Origin: Echiichthys vipera
Lineage: Eukaryota; Chordata; Actinopteri; Perciformes; Trachinidae
Assembly (NCBI GenBank): GCA_963691815.1
Contig: OY829665.1
Coordinates: forward strand, 20,275,294-20,339,293
DNA length: 64,000 bases
Direction of reading: 5' to 3'
Part shown: piece by piece, positions 60,750-64,000 of the stretch
Layout: the number at the start of each line of letters is the position of its first letter
Numbering within the stretch: the stretch's first letter is position 1
Translations under genes and position numbers: made by a program
Notes under the pieces: model-generated
What the model was told of the DNA's origin: nothing
What the model saw: the letters and a program-made list of their open reading frames with translations, nothing else
The model's database searches: none

Positions 60750-61944
60750 TATAGTCTTGCATATAAGTGGCTCTTCAAAAAAAGATGAGTGAGAGAAGAA
60801 GCTCATCTTCATCCTCTGTCATTCACCAACCTTCAGCTTCCAGCACCTGCTTAGTCTACACACAGGAAAGTTTCAGACCTGTCTGCATCCCCCTGCTGTC
60901 AATTTCCCATTTTTTCCTCAGATTTGGCAACAAAGAACATAAAGTTCTGACACATTTGTGATGCCTCAGGCCTGTGCTGGTTTGTGGTGGATGGTACACA
61001 TTTTGTTTTTAATCTAATACAGTATAAGTGTATTGCAAATAACTTTATTGATACTGGTACCTTTCACTGGTAAGAACATCTTCAATGTGAAAATAAAAAT
61101 AAATGATCTGTTTCACAAAATAATCTTATCCCAGTTACTATTTTTTCCCTGGAGTTGTCAGCTGCATCACACAGTCTGCAAAGTTGTCATGGAGAAAATC
61201 TCATGCACGAGTTCTGCTCAGAAACTTTAAGCTCTAAGCAACAGGTGCTGACTTTGGCGTGTGAGTCAGTCACACTATGGTGACTGCAAAAGAAATGGCA
61301 GAGCTGGAAGACCCACCTGCAGGTTCCCAGTTATCTACAACGGAGAGGGGGAATTGTGTATAAGACGAGGACGGCGTGGTAGGGAATAGGGTTGGTAGTA
61401 GAATTTCAAAATCTGTACCGATACCCATGAAATTAGTTGATACTCTATGGCATTTATGATACCACTGGGACAAAATTACAAAAAAAAGGCAGCATTTTTA
61501 AAATGAAGATTAGAAAAGTACAAACAACATCAATAACACTTTTAAAAAGTTGTCTGAGGTAGTGGAAATAAGAAAGAAAGCACAAAACCAAAGGGTGTAT
61601 ATAAATATGACAATTATTTATTGTACTGTATAGCTCAGGGATTTCTGCTGACATTAAATTATTCCAAGAAGGAGGTTAAATCATTGATTCAGTTGGTGAA
61701 TAAGTTGTTGTTTGTCAGGTTTCTCCACAGTGTAAACAGGGATCTGCTCCATGCTAATGTATTCAGCTACAGTCTGTTTATCTTCTGTGTTTCTGGTGAC
61801 TTGGCATCATAGTGTCACTGCTGATTAAATAGAGTTGCTATAGCAGCTGCCACTGTTTCTGTCTCTTTGCTGGTTGACTTTTGAGACACGTTATTATGTC
61901 ATCCTCTTAAATTAGAATTGAAGTCAGTTTCCGAAAAACAAAAG

Positions 61945-62070
61945 TCAAAATTCTTTGATTCCAGCTTCTCAAAAGTGATTTTTTTTTTTTCCCTCATCTA
62001 TGACGGTAAACTGAATATCTTTTTAAAGACCAAACAACTAATCATGAATCCAGATTAATGGAGCCCTATT
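61945..62070 (-). repeat. Dispersed AT-rich repeat family, partial copy
   Basis: TTCTTTGATTCCAGCTTCTC, CCCTCATCTATGACGGTAAA and CTGAATATCTTT match the inverted copy at 54885-55125. Confidence 0.5.
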
Positions 62071-62832
62071 CCTAAATAAGATTTAGTTTCAGTTTGCTTC
62101 TTTCTTGAATGATGAACCAGAACTTTAAATTAACAAACACCTGCCTAAGCTGCATTAGCCTCCATCAGCTATTTAGGTTTGCAACTAAAAGACTTGTTTT
62201 AAATCAGAGGATGGTGTCTTTAATACCATGGCACTACATTCCTGAGAATATGCATGTGTGAAAGTCCAGTCATTGTCTTTATCATGTGAAGCGTCCCTGC
62301 TCCCACTTTTGATATTTTACCCTGTCTGTGAGCGCAGACAGCAGGAGGGCAGTGACACTGGAGGAGCCCTGCCTTGACACCATCTGTGCAGCTCTGTCTC
62401 TCCACGCGCACCATCACATGATGACACCAACGTCAGTGCACTGCCCGCAGCAGCAGGCATGCATATGCGCTTCACACACACGTTTACATATAAACTACTT
62501 TACAGTAACAACACTTGACAGATGCTCTTATACAAACATGCATTTAGAGTGACTGAGTATTAATGATTTAAACAACACTCAAGTTCAAGTAAAGATGCTG
62601 TAGACAATGGCTTTAAGTGTAAGGGTGCTACAACCAGGGTTTCTGTTTGGTGCGGTGCCATGTGTCCTGGGAGATTTGAATGTCAAGATATGTAGATTCA
62701 TAATATTCATAACATGAAAAGTTACAATCACAAAGAAAACGAGACAAGGTCCATATATCAGGACAGTCGGGTGGGTTGGAGACATCACTGCAAACCCCTA
62801 ACGCACTGAGAAAACTCTGCACCGGTTAACAG

Positions 62833-63025
62833 TAGTGATGTTCAAATTAAGCTTCATGAAACATTTTCATTCTTTTCTGAGTCCACTAGATGGAGCTCTC
62901 TGTTCAACAAGGGGTTGAAAACACACTGAATCACCATTCATTGAGCCCTTTTCTTTAAACCAAGAGCTCCAGTGGGCTCAACAAATACAACTAATGCTTC
63001 ATGAAGCTTAATTTGGACATCACTA
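62833..63025. mobile_element. Palindromic hAT-like MITE, copy 4, with 8-bp target duplication
   Basis: A 193-bp element with termini TAGTGATGTTCAAATTAAGC and TTTGGACATCACTA. Flanks are GTTAACAG (62825-62832) and GTTAATAG (63026-63033), a duplication with one later substitution. Confidence 0.88.
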
Positions 63026-63557
63026 GTTAATAGTCCCTCACCGCTGGGAGAGAAGATGCAGTGATCACAATTCCTTCGCCCTGGAAAGTGGTGTTGTCCG
63101 GGAGGAGCCACAAGCCACCTCCACCCAGGCCTCAGCCTTTCCAAGCCAAACTAATGGTATGGGGCAGACTGCTTGGACCCCAGCTGTTGAGAAGTGTAGA
63201 AATATTTTCGATTCATTATGAAACTGTGGCGGCCACCATCCTTTTCTCAGATGAAATAAAATTGAATAAACTACAAATAAACTAATTTTACGACACATCA
63301 TGACTGGAAAGATTTAAATATGTCAGATTTCAGCAGATTTTCCCGCTCAAAAATCAGCAATTACTGGATAATGGAAACCCAGGCTACAAAAATACAACAT
63401 CAGAGCTCCTAGTATTATTTATGGAGAGCTGCTAGCTGTGTTAAAAAATATTGTCCTCAAGACAATGTGATATTGGCCAGTCACTGTTAGATTTGGGAAT
63501 TTGCAAATCACAGTTGACAAAAACAAAACAAAACAGTGTGCTGATGTTTATCACAAA

Positions 63558-63719
63558 TGTAGAAAATAATTGTGATAAATGTTGCTTGGGTCTGTTCTGG
63601 CTGATCTCACTTTGGATAAGTGCTTATAATTTACAATATGTAGAAAATAATTGTGATAAATGATGCTTGGGTCTGTTCTGGCTGATCTCACTTTGGATAA
63701 GTGCTTATAATTTACAATA
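63558..63719. repeat. 81-bp tandem duplication
   Basis: Two head-to-tail 81-bp copies (63558-63638 and 63639-63719), beginning TGTAGAAAATAATTGTGATA, differ at about one base (GTTGC against GATGC). Confidence 0.95.
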
Positions 63720-63820
63720 TGTAAGCTCAATACTCAGGCTATTCGGATTAGGTAAACTGTGCTTTGGTTTATTAATATGTAATACATGTCAGGTTTTTTC
63801 ATGTCTGTTTCAGGTCAAAC

Positions 63821-64000
63821 TAGTGATGTTCAAATGACGCTTCTTAAAGCATTTTCATTATTTTCATTATATTTTATATAGTCCACTAGATGGAGCTCTC
63901 TGTTCAACAAATGTTTGAAAACACACTGAATCTCCATTCATTGAGCCCCTTTTCGTTAAACCAAGAGCTCCATCTAGTGGGGTCAACAAATACAACTAAT
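63821..64000. mobile_element. Palindromic hAT-like MITE, copy 5, cut by the window end
   Basis: It begins TAGTGATGTTCAAATGACGC and carries TTGAAAACACACTGAATCTC and CAACAAATACAACTAAT at the edge. The right terminus is outside the window. Confidence 0.82.

Overview
This is vertebrate nuclear DNA, almost certainly from a ray-finned, probably percomorph, fish. Coding exons have GT-AG introns, the two recognisable genes are animal genes, and most of the remaining sequence is repeats typical of teleosts: Tc1/mariner remnants, many short hAT-like foldback elements with 8-bp target duplications, tRNA-derived SINEs, LINE 3' ends and long CA/GT microsatellites. No bacterial, phage or CRISPR content is visible.

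Layout. Positions 1-300 look like the 3' end of an unidentified + strand gene, with a polyadenylation signal at 279-284. A 1.77-kb hAT-like element with a perfect 8-bp target duplication fills 709-2477. A 19-bp minisatellite follows at 3197-3346. The first gene is a complete six-exon + strand gene at 3725-9138. It encodes 342 residues and best matches CCDC107, with an N-terminus recalling the related chaperone RIC3. Its introns carry nested Tc1 and foldback elements. From 9139 to about 28850 I see only intergenic DNA: a dead Tc1 transposase gene (10914-11804), SINEs, LINE ends, tandem repeats and AT-rich unique sequence.

The second gene starts at 29451 on the + strand. It is the first coding exon of a Kv3-type (Shaw) voltage-gated potassium channel, most like KCNC2 (Kv3.2). 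It encodes the intact T1 tetramerisation domain with its zinc-binding motif and ends at a consensus donor after 30005. No exon with the S1-S6 membrane segments occurs in the remaining 34 kb, so 30006-64000 is read as part of a very long intron. That intron holds microsatellites, an interstitial telomeric repeat inside a foldback element, and several copies of a 190-bp palindromic hAT-like MITE. It also holds a foldback element carrying a broken open frame that resembles the cysteine-rich C-terminal domain of P2X7 receptors.

The two genes have no obvious functional link beyond both being membrane proteins; RIC3-family proteins assist channel assembly, but nothing here shows a partnership. The points most worth checking are the P2X7-like frame in the mobile element, the MITE family with its target duplications, the overlapping upstream frames at the kcnc2 start, and the triple splice acceptor in the ccdc107-like gene.
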